The position numbers were made by a program, and so were the translations under genes. From the NCBI GenBank assembly GCA_002179805.1, contig NAVB01000021.1:1-64000 (forward strand): a DNA stretch of 64,000 nucleotides, in the 5' to 3' direction. Each line of letters starts with the position of its first letter. Position 1 is the first letter of the stretch. This stretch comes from Acanthamoeba lenticulata. Taxonomy: Eukaryota; Discosea; Longamoebia; Acanthamoebidae. A model generated the notes under the pieces. It worked only from the letters and a program-made list of their open reading frames with translations, was not told the DNA's origin and made no database searches. This document shows positions 11,105 through 23,100 of this stretch, in pieces.

Positions 11105-11404
11105 GAGTGCGCATGCCTTAGGCCGAAATATGTAAATTTATTTATTTATGTCCGCTCAAAAAACGCGATAACGTGACGTTTTTCTCCACCAGCACAAACA
11201 ACAGTTTTGGGGGTTTTCTTTCCGCTTCCTTTGCCCTAATAAAGGCATCAATAAAAGATTAGGATAATCTGAGCGGAAACAATCAGGCCTTTCGAGAAGG
11301 TCGAATTCCCCTTATTCGGTCCCTGGTGTTTTCCATTTCTTCACCAGAATTATTCCATCACTGCATTTCATACATTCCATTCATGTTTGTTCTGCTTTTG
11401 GTGA
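11105..11404. other. convergent 3' region of homeobox and PHD genes
   Basis: AT-rich for this genome. Two AATAAA hexamers for the plus strand lie at 11238-11243 and 11250-11255, about 135-150 bases after the homeobox stop, and probably serve as its polyadenylation signal. No gene is seen. Confidence 0.55.
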
Positions 11405-14017
11405 TCACGCAGCTTCATGCTCGGTGATGGCTTGGTACACAGAGTCCTCCTCCATCATCTCCGACGGTCCCCCGACGTTGCCCTGCAGCAGTACGTGCGT
11501 CTGCACGTCCTCCGCGCCAACGGCGACGCCTCGGCTCTCCGCGTGACGCTGATGTTCATCCACTTCGTCCTCTTCATGCCCATTGTCGCCCTGTTCAACG
11601 TCGTTGCCTTCACCGCGTACCGTCGTCACAACTGAGATGTGGCCATTGGGCTCGACGGTGAAGGAGGCCGCGAGGTGGTGATGCTGATGTTGGTGGTGAA
11701 GGTGGTGAGGATGGTGTTGATGGTGATGCTGATGATGGCCCGCCATGTCCACCACCTCGAGGTGGTGGTGAGGTTGATGTTGATGATGATGGTGGTGGTG
11801 GTCGTGCTCATGCGCCCCCGTCGTCTGGTCGGGCCCTGGCGGCGGAGGCGGATAGAGGCCGGCCTGCTCGTGCTGATGCAGCGCGTCGAGCCCGCCGCCG
11901 GCGACAGAGATGGCGTCCTCGGGCCCAATGACGGCGGTGGTCGTGTCTGATGTCGTTGCTGTTGTCGTCGTCGTTGTCGGTTTGGCGCCGCTAGTGCTTG
12001 GGGCCACAGGCGGACCAGACGGTTTCATGCCGCGCGGGCGAGAGACGAGGGAGAAGAGGAGGTTCTCGTCGGCGGGCAGGGCGAAGCTGCGTTCGACGGT
12101 CTTGCGGGAGACGTGGAAAGTGTCGGCAATCTCGCTCTGCGAGAGGCCCTGGCCGAGGGCCTTGATGAGAGGCTTGCGCAGGGGCGAGGTGGGCGGGAGC
12201 TGATTGACCAGCTGGATGGCGTTGTGGCCGATGTGCTGCGACATCTTGTCGCCCTTGCTCGAGGGCAGGCGGCGCTGGCCGTAGGACGAGTTCAGGTATT
12301 TCTCGAGCATGATGGTGCCCTCGTGCTCGCCGCCGGCAAAGTCGTTTATCTTGTCGTCGAACCGCTTCAGCTTCTGCCGCTGGTTGCGCGTCTGCGAGAA
12401 GGTCTTGGACGGCCGCCCGATCGCGCCGCTCTTGCGCGGCGCACTGGCCGTGGAGAAGATCGTCCCGCGCTTGCTGCACCGCTCCTTCTGCTTCTGGTGC
12501 CGCGAGCAGTACGACCGGCACGAGATCTTCTTGTCGCAGCCCGGGAACCGGCACAGCCGCTCGCCTCGCTTGTGCAGCTGCGTTTTGCGCCGCTTCGGCG
12601 TAGGCTCGCCCGTCAAACCGCCGCCATCGCCCACTGGACCGACGTCGTTCTCAGCGCCGCCACCGCCGCTTGGCTCGACCACCATCCCGCTCAGTTCGTC
12701 CAGCATGATCTCCCTGGCCAGGCTCAACGAGCCGTCGTCGGCATCATCATCGCCCTCATCGTCGTTCTCGTTCTCGTCGACTTCGCCATCCGTTCCGGCA
12801 TCGCCCTCTTCACGTGGCCGCTTCTCGCCGACTCCAGCTCCCGCGGCCATTGGTCTCTGCTGGCCCGCCGCCACTGCCTCAGCCCCGCCGTTGCCGTGAT
12901 TATTGGCCGCCGTTGCCGTCATCGTTGTCGTTGATGATGTCGCAGTCGCGGTGGTGCTGGAGGCGCCGGGGAGCACCACGCCGGCCTTGACGCAGGCCGG
13001 ACAGAGATAGGCCGTGTGCTGGCCCCGGCGGGCGCTCTCCTCGGCGATGCCGACGCACTTGCCATGGTACCACTTGTTGCAGTGGTCGCACGCCAGCATG
13101 AAGCTGGTCCCGTCGTAGGGCTGCTGGCATAGGCAGTACAGCGGAAGGGCCGACGAACCGCCTGCAGCGCCGTCATTGGCCGCCGCCGCGACGACAACCG
13201 ACGTGGTCGTGGCCGTGGACGCCACGGCGGTTGGCGCGGCCGTCGATCCAGCATGCTGCTCGCCGAGCGGACCGTGCGCTGCCGATGTCGGCGCCGACAG
13301 CGCGTGGTGGTGGTGATGATGGTGATGATGGTGCGCGACGTCAGCAAAGGAAGGGATGGACTGCAGGACCTGTTCGGCGACGCGAATCTGCGCGGCGAGG
13401 TCGCCCACCACCGTGGCGGCCTGCTGCTGTGGCTGCTGCGGCTGTGGCGGCTGCGTGGGCAGTGGCGGCTGGTGGTGGTGATGGTGGCCCGCGTGATGGT
13501 GATGGTGCGCGTGCTGTGGCGGGTAGCGCTGGAGCTGGTGCTGGTGTTGATGCATCGGGGCATCGGCGCCAACAAGGGCCAGTCCGTCGTGGTGATGGTG
13601 AGGCGCCATCTCATGATCAGAGGCGGAACCGGTGTGGAGCCACCGCAAGTGTTGTTCATAAGTTGCAAGGTCTTGGAGGTGGTGCATGTGCCTATGGGAT
13701 TGTTGATTCAGTTGTTCGCCATGTGTAGCGTAATCCGATGCCGATGTTGTGGCCTGATACAGTGAATCCGGAGGCACAACTGTCTCAGCTGGCTGAGAGG
13801 AGCCACTGGAATGAGAATCAAAGATGGCATGTTGAGAATTGTCTGAGCTCGGTCCAGATGAAGAAGTAATCTGAGAAGGAGGTGCTACGACGGCCGAATC
13901 GAAGGCAGAGTTTTCAAAATCGAGGGGGGCAGACGGCCCAACCGATGCAGCAGCCACCTCACCCAACTGCGCTGCCACTTGCTCGAAGGTGGCGTTCGTC
14001 CCCACCTGGCCCGACAT
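11405..14017 (-). CDS. histidine-rich PHD-finger nuclear protein with HTH-like motif
   Basis: One long frame of 870 residues starting MSGQVGTNATFEQ. Order of parts: His/Gln-rich low-complexity region with several poly-His runs (about 130-240); a PHD finger (about 290-345: YCLCQQPY, MLACDHCNKWYHGKC, YLCPAC), which usually reads histone H3 tails; acidic disordered region; a small Cys/His motif LCRFPGCDKKISCRSYCSRH (about 480-505), similar to the C-x4-C...C-x2-H units seen near some plant and amoebal DNA-binding domains; a helix-turn-helix-like segment GLSQSEIADTFHVSRKTVER (about 620); then more poly-His. Probably a chromatin or transcription regulator. It is head-to-head with histone H4, 293 bp between starts. 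I found no need for introns, but a short one inside repeats cannot be ruled out. Confidence 0.8.
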   Translation of the reverse strand: MSGQVGTNATFEQVAAQLGEVAAASVGPSAPLDFENSAFDSAVVAPPSQITSSSGPSSDNSQHAIFDSHSSGSSQPAETVVPPDSLYQATTSASDYATHGEQLNQQSHRHMHHLQDLATYEQHLRWLHTGSASDHEMAPHHHHDGLALVGADAPMHQHQHQLQRYPPQHAHHHHHAGHHHHHQPPLPTQPPQPQQPQQQAATVVGDLAAQIRVAEQVLQSIPSFADVAHHHHHHHHHHALSAPTSAAHGPLGEQHAGSTAAPTAVASTATTTSVVVAAAANDGAAGGSSALPLYCLCQQPYDGTSFMLACDHCNKWYHGKCVGIAEESARRGQHTAYLCPACVKAGVVLPGASSTTATATSSTTTMTATAANNHGNGGAEAVAAGQQRPMAAGAGVGEKRPREEGDAGTDGEVDENENDDEGDDDADDGSLSLAREIMLDELSGMVVEPSGGGGAENDVGPVGDGGGLTGEPTPKRRKTQLHKRGERLCRFPGCDKKISCRSYCSRHQKQKERCSKRGTIFSTASAPRKSGAIGRPSKTFSQTRNQRQKLKRFDDKINDFAGGEHEGTIMLEKYLNSSYGQRRLPSSKGDKMSQHIGHNAIQLVNQLPPTSPLRKPLIKALGQGLSQSEIADTFHVSRKTVERSFALPADENLLFSLVSRPRGMKPSGPPVAPSTSGAKPTTTTTTATTSDTTTAVIGPEDAISVAGGGLDALHQHEQAGLYPPPPPGPDQTTGAHEHDHHHHHHQHQPHHHLEVVDMAGHHQHHHQHHPHHLHHQHQHHHLAASFTVEPNGHISVVTTVRGEGNDVEQGDNGHEEDEVDEHQRHAESRGVAVGAEDVQTHVLLQGNVGGPSEMMEEDSVYQAITEHEAA

Positions 14018-14643
<626 letters not shown>

Positions 14644-15173
14644 GTGCAGTTCAGCCCCTTCATTTCTTCTTTCAAGAGCTCCCCTTGTACACATGCGCCG
14701 GGAGAGAAGAGTTCTCCCCTAAGTTATACCTACTTTCACTCAACTGTGTATTCAACAATAAAATCAGTCTTCTCAATAATCAGTCTTGGCTTTTAAAAGG
14801 TGGCTATCTAAGGGAGGAATAAAAAATCCACTAAAACGTAGATGGGCCAGCGGCATTTCTTAACAAGCCTGGCGGGCTACAGGGGAAAACGTACGCATGA
14901 CAGGGAGTGGTCCTTAGGTGAAGGTACACCGTTTAGTATTACTACACCTACACGCCGCGACGAACCCACACTTTGGTTCTCTTTGTGTTATCAAAACCGT
15001 GTTTATTTTTATTTTTTAAAATAATTTTATTATTAAAGTGAGATAAATTGGTCGGAGTTAGACGTCCGGTATTTGGCGGGATTATATGCTTGTGGGAGGT
15101 TTTTGCCGGTAGTGAAGGCCGGGTTCGCTCTTTTCTTTCTTCTCTCTCCCCTTATATCGTCGTTGTACCAACC
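14644..15173. other. H4 3' region and RPL27a promoter
   Basis: After H4 there is a hairpin GGGAGA/TCTCCC with a 7-base loop (14700-14718) and AATAAA at 14757-14762. It does not match the canonical metazoan histone 3' stem-loop. A very AT-rich patch lies at 14998-15050. Pyrimidine-rich sequence (15130-15150) precedes the L27a start, as is common for ribosomal protein genes. No other gene is seen. Confidence 0.5.
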
Positions 15174-15878
15174 ATGGTATGTCCCGAATCTCTGTCCATC
15201 TTGTGGTTGGGGGTTGAAGATGTCTAGTGCAAGTACCTGTGACCATGGAAGGGGCGCCTAATGCTCTCTATCACCAATGTGCAGCCCTCCCGTCTGAGCA
15301 AGAACAGGAAGAAGAGGGGACACGTTTCCGCCGGTCACGGTCGTGTGGGCAAGCACAGGAAGCATCCTGGTGGTCGTGGTAACGCTGGTGGTCAGCACCA
15401 CCACAGGATCAACTTCGACAAATAGTACGCATTCGCTCTTCATCCATGCCCCCACTCCCTCGTTTCTGACGTATGGTGATGATATCACTACAGCCACCCG
15501 GGTTACTTCGGTAAGGTGGGCATGAGGCACTTCCACTACAAGAAGAACCCCGACTTCTGCCCGGCCATCAACCTCGATCGCCTCTGGACGCTCGTCACTG
15601 AGCAGCACAGGAAGGCGTACGAGAACAGGACTGACGGCAAGGCTGTGGTCATCGACGTCACCAAGGCTGTACGTATTGCCTTTCGAAAGGGTTCTCTGCT
15701 TCCACCATGTTTCTTACCATTTGCACCGATTGCTTTTTTCCTGTAGGGTTTCTTCAAGGTGCTTGGTTCTGGTCGCCTCCAGAGCAAGCAGCCCCTTATC
15801 GTGAAGACCAAGTTCATCAGCAGGAGGGCTGAGGAGAAGATCAAGGAGGTCGGCGGTCAGGTCATTCTCACTGCCTAA
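15174..15878 (+). CDS. RPL27A: 60S ribosomal protein L27a (uL15)
   Basis: Large-subunit ribosomal protein of cytosolic ribosomes. Exons 15174-15176, 15285-15424, 15494-15668 and 15747-15878 add to 450 nt and 149 residues, the usual length. The first coding exon is the ATG alone: CCAACC-ATG is followed directly by the donor GTATGT, and exon 2 resumes with [20 protein letters not shown], as in other L27a proteins. Later motifs are [35 protein letters not shown] and the C-terminal KVLGSGRL. Treating exon 2 as continuous with upstream sequence would give a false N-terminus. Confidence 0.95.
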
Positions 15879-16037
15879 ACAATGCCGATAATAGAAATCA
15901 ATTCTCTCCTCTCCTAGCCTCTTGTCCTTATCTTCTCCAATCTCTTGCGTTTTTTGAGGATTCCTTTCATTTTGTCTGCAACGCAATGAAAATAGGAAGT
16001 AGCATACGTGAAGGAGGACATATGCCTTTACGCGCGT

Positions 16038-17250
16038 CTAAACGCCAGAGCTAAGGGAGATGAAGTAGATGAACAGGAGCAGGATAGGGTAGGAAAGCAT
16101 GATCTGCTTGTCTCGCTTCCTCTCCTCAGGGAACTGTGACAGCAGCGTACCCGCGCTGAAGGCCGCCCAGAACGTGCACACGACCTGGTTGCAAGCAACC
16201 ATCGTGAGAACACGAAACCACATAAAACGGCTGTGGCTAAAACGAGATGTACCCTGACGATGACGGAGAAGGCGATCTCGGGGATGAGGGACACGAGTAG
16301 CACCGCCAGGTTGAGTGGCAGCACAGAGTAGCCGATGACGCCCAGCACTGCAGCGAGAGGGAGTCAGCACACAAGAAGACCAGCACCTCGCAAGAGCAGG
16401 AAACAACAACGCACCTTGGGAAAAGGTGATCTCGGCGCCGAGCACGCGGCCCAGCACGAAGATGAGGAACGAGCCCATCATCCACATCGTCATGATCCAC
16501 GACACCACTGGTCCAGCGCCACACCAACACCAAGCAATCAAATGATCAGCTCCTGGCTGGCGACGGGACAGGGGGCAGGGCTCGTGCGCAGCGCACCTGT
16601 CAGCTGGCCCCAAATGATGAGCAGCGAGTAGGAGAGGACAACGGCCATCGGGCCCCAGAAGTCTGGGTTGGACAAGAGGACCGAGCGGTCGAACTTGAAC
16701 GGCAACAAGACACATCGGACCTTGTACAGAATCTCGCTCGGGTTGATGTCAAGCTCCTCTCTGGCTCCGGGGAGGAACAAGCAGTGAGGAGGGCACCAGC
16801 GGACGACAAGAGAGAAAGCTAGCGCGTGCGCGGTGTTGGGCTCGTACAAAAGGGGCAACTGTGAGTCGGGGTCCTCCTCAGTGTCCTCGTGCTCCAGCAG
16901 CCAGCCCAAGCCCTTGGAGTTCAAGTACTGCTTGGCGCCAAACACGGATCCTGACCACGCGCACAAAGAAGGATGAAGGTTTAGTCACCGTAACAAGTTT
17001 AAAATGTCAACAGAGGGAAGTTGGGTAAAACGATTGATTCAATTCATTCACGAAGCACACGCTTTTCCATCCCAATTCACAAAGAAAAAGGCTGGGGAGC
17101 GGGCTCACCGTCATTTGTTCCAGCTGCAAACGGATCGGTGGAGGCGATCTGTCCCGACTCTGCTTCAGGGTTCTGTTCGTAGTGGGTTGGAACGGCGATG
17201 AATGCTAATTGTTCCTTTCCATCAGCGCCGTGCCTCGCCCCGTCGCTCAT
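16038..17250 (-). CDS. Yip1-domain membrane protein, YIPF4-like
   Basis: A polytopic protein of the Golgi/ER Yip1 family, which works with Rab GTPases in vesicle traffic. Start MSDGARHGADGKEQ at 17250; about six exons. The cytosolic N-terminal half has ELDINPSEILYKVRCVLLPF, followed by NPDFWGPMAVVLSYSLLIIW, VVSWIMTMWMMGSFLIFVLG, VLGVIGYSVLPLN and a last span ending ISLSSGV, giving about five membrane segments. DPFWGP/NPDFWGP and GYSLLP-type motifs are the family signature; the order best fits YIPF4 rather than YIPF5. It ends 160 bp from L27a (convergent) and is head-to-head with the deacylase gene, starts 81 bp apart. Confidence 0.88.
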
Positions 17251-17331
17251 CTTGAAACGCAAGGTTTGTTTCTTTTTTTCTTTTTTCTTTTTTTTTTTCA
17301 ACTCCTGTTTCCGTCTTGTTGTCGGCGCAAC
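17251..17331. promoter_or_regulatory. very short bidirectional promoter, YIPF4-like / ATD
   Basis: Only 81 bp separate two divergent start codons. The strip is mostly a poly-T tract on the plus strand (17267-17300), which would be poly-A in the 5' UTR of the minus-strand gene. The two genes must share promoter elements or use elements inside each other's transcribed region. Confidence 0.5.
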
Positions 17332-18187
17332 ATGGACGGGTCGGGTACGCTGCACGAGGGAGTCAGCCTGCGAGTGGTGGTGCAGCGACTACGACGCGCT
17401 CGTCTCATGCTCTCTGTACACCTTAATCACGCCTGCCGTCATGTTCAGCTGCTTTCCGCCTAACTACTCCCATGTCGCGACCAACCAGGAGGAGAAGGAC
17501 GAGTGGGCCGAAGTCAACCAAGGGCTCGTGTATCTGGTGTGCTTCGTGCATGCCGCTGCTGGTTCTCCTCCGTTCGACCTCCGCCGCACAGGTACCACCA
17601 GAATGAGAACCTACATTTGGTTGCAACAGCGCTCTGCTGACCTGGTTGGTGTGGGACATGGGCGCGCAGCCAAGGCGTTACTTGCGGCCAAGATCGACGT
17701 CAACGCTGAGGGTCGTTCAGCTTCCGTGTTGGACACTGGTGGTGATGTGCTGGTAGTGCCCCAAGCCTCACTTTCCGGCAAGCTCAAGGGCAACACCCCG
17801 CAGTACCAATCGCTTGCCCCTCCCCTCGACGACGGTCTTGCTGCCCGGCATTGCTTAAAGGAATTCACCTCTTTCCCCCCCCCTCCCCTCTCCTCTTAAC
17901 AGGTACCACGCACAAGTGGCAAAGGACAAGGGCCTCGAACTCTACACCGCTTTCGTAGCCGCACTCAAGGAGGAAGCTGCAGGTGCAGTTAACATCAAGG
18001 CCGGCAACTATGGTTTGTTTTCTCAACTGTTCATCCCACCCATAAGATGAATGATGCTTGTTCACGCCATCATGCAGCTGATTGTGACACCGTGTGCGCT
18101 GTTTCGGGGCGAGGGGCGTTCACAGGGAATCGCCAAGCACTGATCATGGAAAGCGACGGGCCATACAGCCACATGTTTGACTTCTGA
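17332..18187 (+). CDS. D-aminoacyl-tRNA deacylase, ATD (human DTD2) type
   Basis: A proofreading enzyme that removes wrongly attached amino acids from tRNA. Exon 1 starts [10 protein letters not shown] and carries [14 protein letters not shown]; intron at about 17415-17491; then [20 protein letters not shown]. Boundaries in the middle (about 17553-17673) are uncertain. [20 protein letters not shown] is followed by an intron from 17802 that joins CA to G and gives [19 protein letters not shown]; a last intron joins TAT-G to GG and gives [25 protein letters not shown] and DGPYSH match the PQATL and NGPFTH motifs of ATD, not the SQFTL and NxGPVT of bacterial-type DTD. ATD was described as an animal/choanoflagellate innovation, so its presence here is notable. 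Confidence 0.82.
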
Positions 18188-18480
18188 TGATGGTAATCCC
18201 TTTGGGCACCAAAAAATCCTGGCCAGTGAGGCTCAGAGCCCAGCGCTTTGGTGCAAGTGGCCGTCAGCGAAGCCGTCTCCTTGTCCTTCCTCCTGCGTGG
18301 AATATGAAATATTTTACGAATATCGTCGACAAAAATTCATTTTGGGTTCCATTGGCTGTCCAGGGCACGAGGCGATTGGTGGTGCTGTTGCCCCACTTCT
18401 CCACGTTGCTTCCACCCCAGCGCAGGCAAGCGAGAAATCCAAGTAGTCACGATCAAATCGAAGCAAGTACTACCAGCAAG

Positions 18481-20167
<1,687 letters not shown>

Positions 20168-20468
20168 AGCACCCTTGCTCCCCCGAGAGCGACCCTAAGA
20201 CACTACAGCCAACCTTTCGGCGCTCCCCCCCTCCCCACCCTCGAGACCTTTGGAGGAGGAGAGGATCTTGGTGACCTTGTTCAGCAAGCCTGCACCACGT
20301 AACTTATTTTGTTTTTATACCACCTGCCTCTTGCTGCCCTTCTTCTCTTGGTTGTTTCGTTATGCGGTATTTCATCTGTTTTACGCGCCTGATGAGGATG
20401 TAGAAGTGGCCCCACGGTGGTGGCCTCTTGTCTGTGAAGAACAGGAAAGAGAGAAAGGTTGAGTGGGC
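20168..20468. other. ARP3 3' region and promoter of next gene
   Basis: No gene seen. Pyrimidine-rich stretches near 20225 and 20330-20350. It must contain the ARP3 polyadenylation site and the promoter of the DUF229 gene. Confidence 0.4.
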
Positions 20469-22958
20469 ATGTCAGGACCAGCACTCCACTCGCGACGTCA
20501 CGCATCTAGTTGTGCAGAAACACCGCCAGCCAACAACACGCAACATGCACATTATGAGGATGTTGGAGGCGGGCACCAAAAGGTGGTGGCTATGAAGGTG
20601 GTAGCGGTGGTTGGCAGCTTGTTGGTGGCCTCCACTTGGTGCTACCAGAGTGCCGCCCTGGCCCCGACTCACGACATCTCGACCCCGCAAGTAGTGCAGC
20701 TGTTGCTCGCCACCGTCTTCTTCTGCTCTGCCGTCCTCACCAGCTTCCTGTGCTGGCCTTCTACCTCGCTCTGGCGGCTGGCGCCGCCGCTGGTCTGCGT
20801 GGGGCTCAAGACCGCTGCGCTGGCCCTGCTTACTGCTGGGGCCGACCCGAGCCAGAACTTGTCGGCCGAAATCAACCTCGTCCTCTTCGCCCTGTGCAGC
20901 ATGGCCACGCTCATGGCCGCTGGCCTGGCCGGCCTCGTGTGGCGCATGAGCCTCGTCCCGCCCGCCAGGCATGGACGTCGCCACCGGCCTTCGTGGGGAC
21001 CTCGCGGCAGAGCCTTAGCGCGGGGCCTCGTCCTGCTTATCTTGCTAGGCGGCCTGCTGGGCGTGTGGTCGACTCATGAAGCGCGAGAGCGGTGGCGTCG
21101 TGGCCTGTTTGGGCGGGCGCTCGAGTCGGACAAGGCCTGCTGGGTCGAGGCCGCCACGCCTTTCATCGACTACGTGCCTCGCCGGCTGCTCAACTTCTAC
21201 GTGGGCTCGGAGGACTGCGCGGCAGAGGGCCGCCGTCAGTTCTCACGGCTCGATAATGGCGTTCTGACCATCGACTGCCCTCTTGCTCTGCAACCGCACA
21301 TCGTGCTGCACCCAACGCTCGCTGTCGAGAGCAACGTTGAGGAGAGGAACGAGAGGCTGTTGGACCTCGCCCGAACGTTGAACCAAACACAAGTCGCCTA
21401 CACGGGAACCCCCATGGAGGTCGACGCTCAGTACTTCACAGCCGTTTGTGGCCAAGAGCACAACTTTCACATGCAGTTTGGAGCAGCACAACCTCGGCTG
21501 CCGCCCAAGACCAACGTCGGCCGAGAAGCCGCGTACAACGTGGTGGTGCTTAACATCGACGCTTTGTCGCGGAACCACTTCCTCAGGCGCATGCCCGAGA
21601 CAGCGACATGGCTCGAGGGGCTCAACAACGGCGCCTCTTCCCATCACGAGGCCTTTCAGTTCTTTCGCTACCACTCAGTTGCTGGACGCACCGGTTCGTG
21701 CTTGGCTGTCCTCAATGATGGCCAACCCTCTTGAGCTCATGCGGACGAGGATGTGATTAGGTCCTAATCTGGTGCCCCTCGTGGCGGGCAAGCCAGAGAC
21801 CGAGTTCAGGCGGTGTCGCGAAGGACGATCGCGTGAGGCCAACTGTTCTCATCTGCTTGATGTGGGTCGGTCCCCGCTCCTGGTCTCTTCTTCACATGCA
21901 AAAAGTTGATCTGACATACAGTCTGGCAGAGGACCTGTGGTGGAAAGCCTATGAGCGCGATCTTGGCCACGCCTCGCTCTGGGCTTACAACATGTGTCTC
22001 GACTTCTTTGGGCACTACCTCGCCCAGGATGGTACAACATTCATGCTCTTGGCACACAACGTCTTCTCGAAAACGACCTGAGCCTCTACGCGATGACGTG
22101 AACACAGGACCTACGAATAGGTTTGTGACGCACGAAGTGGTGCTTCCTTTCTGCCACCCGGACTACTCGTCCCAACGCACCAACCTGCAAGGACCCTACT
22201 CGCTCGGCCGAAGGTGTATCACGGGGCGAGCCGTGCATGACTACACGCTCGACCTTGTGCGGGACTTCATGGACGCCTATCCGGATCGCGGCCGCGTCGC
22301 CTTTGCTTCCTTCATGGAAGCCCACGAAGGCAGTCTCGGTATGGCATCTCAGCACAACAAGTCCCAGCGATCATGCAGTAAACCAGAAAGTGGGGGGAGG
22401 GGGGGGGGATATGCAGCGTTCATCGCCAACGTTGACAAGCCGCTGAAAGACTTCCTGGCGGAAGTGACTGACTCACACCCTGACACGTTTGTGCTGCTAC
22501 TGTCCGACCACGGCTCTCATATGGGCCCCTACTTCCGCTACACGGCTGCTGGTCTTCTTGAGAACAGGTTTGTTTCTAAAGCAGTCTCTACCAATTCACA
22601 GGAGGAAGCTCCCACTAACCTCTTCACCACTACTAGACTGCCAGTATTCTTCCTAGTGGCGCCAAAGAGGTTCCTTCAGGAGCACAAGCAAGTCCGCTCG
22701 CACCTTCAAGTCAATGAACAGCGCCTTCTGACCGTGTGGGACATCCACCACACCTTGCGTCATCTGGCTCATGTCTTGGCTTCCGCAACTCGACAAAGCG
22801 GCCCCTCGGCCCAACATGAAAAGCTGCCCGCCCACGACGCCGCGAGCCATCGCTACTCGCTCTTGTTCAGCTCTATCCCGGCCGAGCGCGACTGCGCGGC
22901 TGCGGGCATCCCTCCCGCCCACTGCCTGTGCCATCAGCCGCCACCAGCAAGCCTCTAG
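20469..22958 (+). CDS. DUF229-type membrane protein, alkaline-phosphatase/sulfatase fold
   Basis: Spliced gene in about four exons. The start is either 20469 (MSGPALHSRR) or 20592 (MKVVAVVGSLLVAS); the second places a hydrophobic segment right at the N-terminus. Four or five membrane spans occupy the first 210 residues. A lumenal or extracellular domain follows with YNVVVLNIDALSRNHFLRRM (the Asp of the metal site), RYHSVAGRT before an intron at about 21692, then EDLWWKAYERDLGHASLW, VLPFCHPDY, ASFMEAHEGS and TFVLLLSDHGSHMGPYFR (the distal metal-binding Asp-His). Those are the marks of the DUF229 branch of the alkaline phosphatase superfamily. The substrate is unknown; sulfate or phosphate esters are possible. 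Internal exon boundaries at 21700-22130 and 22340-22410 are approximate. Confidence 0.78.
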
Positions 22959-23100
22959 AAGAAGCAAGCAGAGGGGGAGGTGATGATGACGACGACATGT
23001 AAACAACAACACTACATTATTCAAATTTTATTCGTCTCTTCTTGGGTGACCTCTCTCCTCGTTCCCCAGTCTTTCTCTCTCCTCTTCTCGACTTCATGCT
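22959..23100. terminator. convergent 3' ends, DUF229 gene and SMARCC
   Basis: 142 bp between two convergent stop codons. TTTATT at 23027-23032 is AATAAA on the minus strand, 69 bases past the SMARCC stop, and is probably its polyadenylation signal. Confidence 0.55.

Noticed and set aside
12113..12934. Plus-strand frames opposite the PHD-finger gene
   Set aside because: Shadow frames produced by the codon bias and His/Asp triplet repeats of the real gene.
13294..13560. Possible microsatellite of GGT/GAT triplets
   Set aside because: These encode poly-His runs in the PHD-finger protein and are coding repeats, not a separate element.
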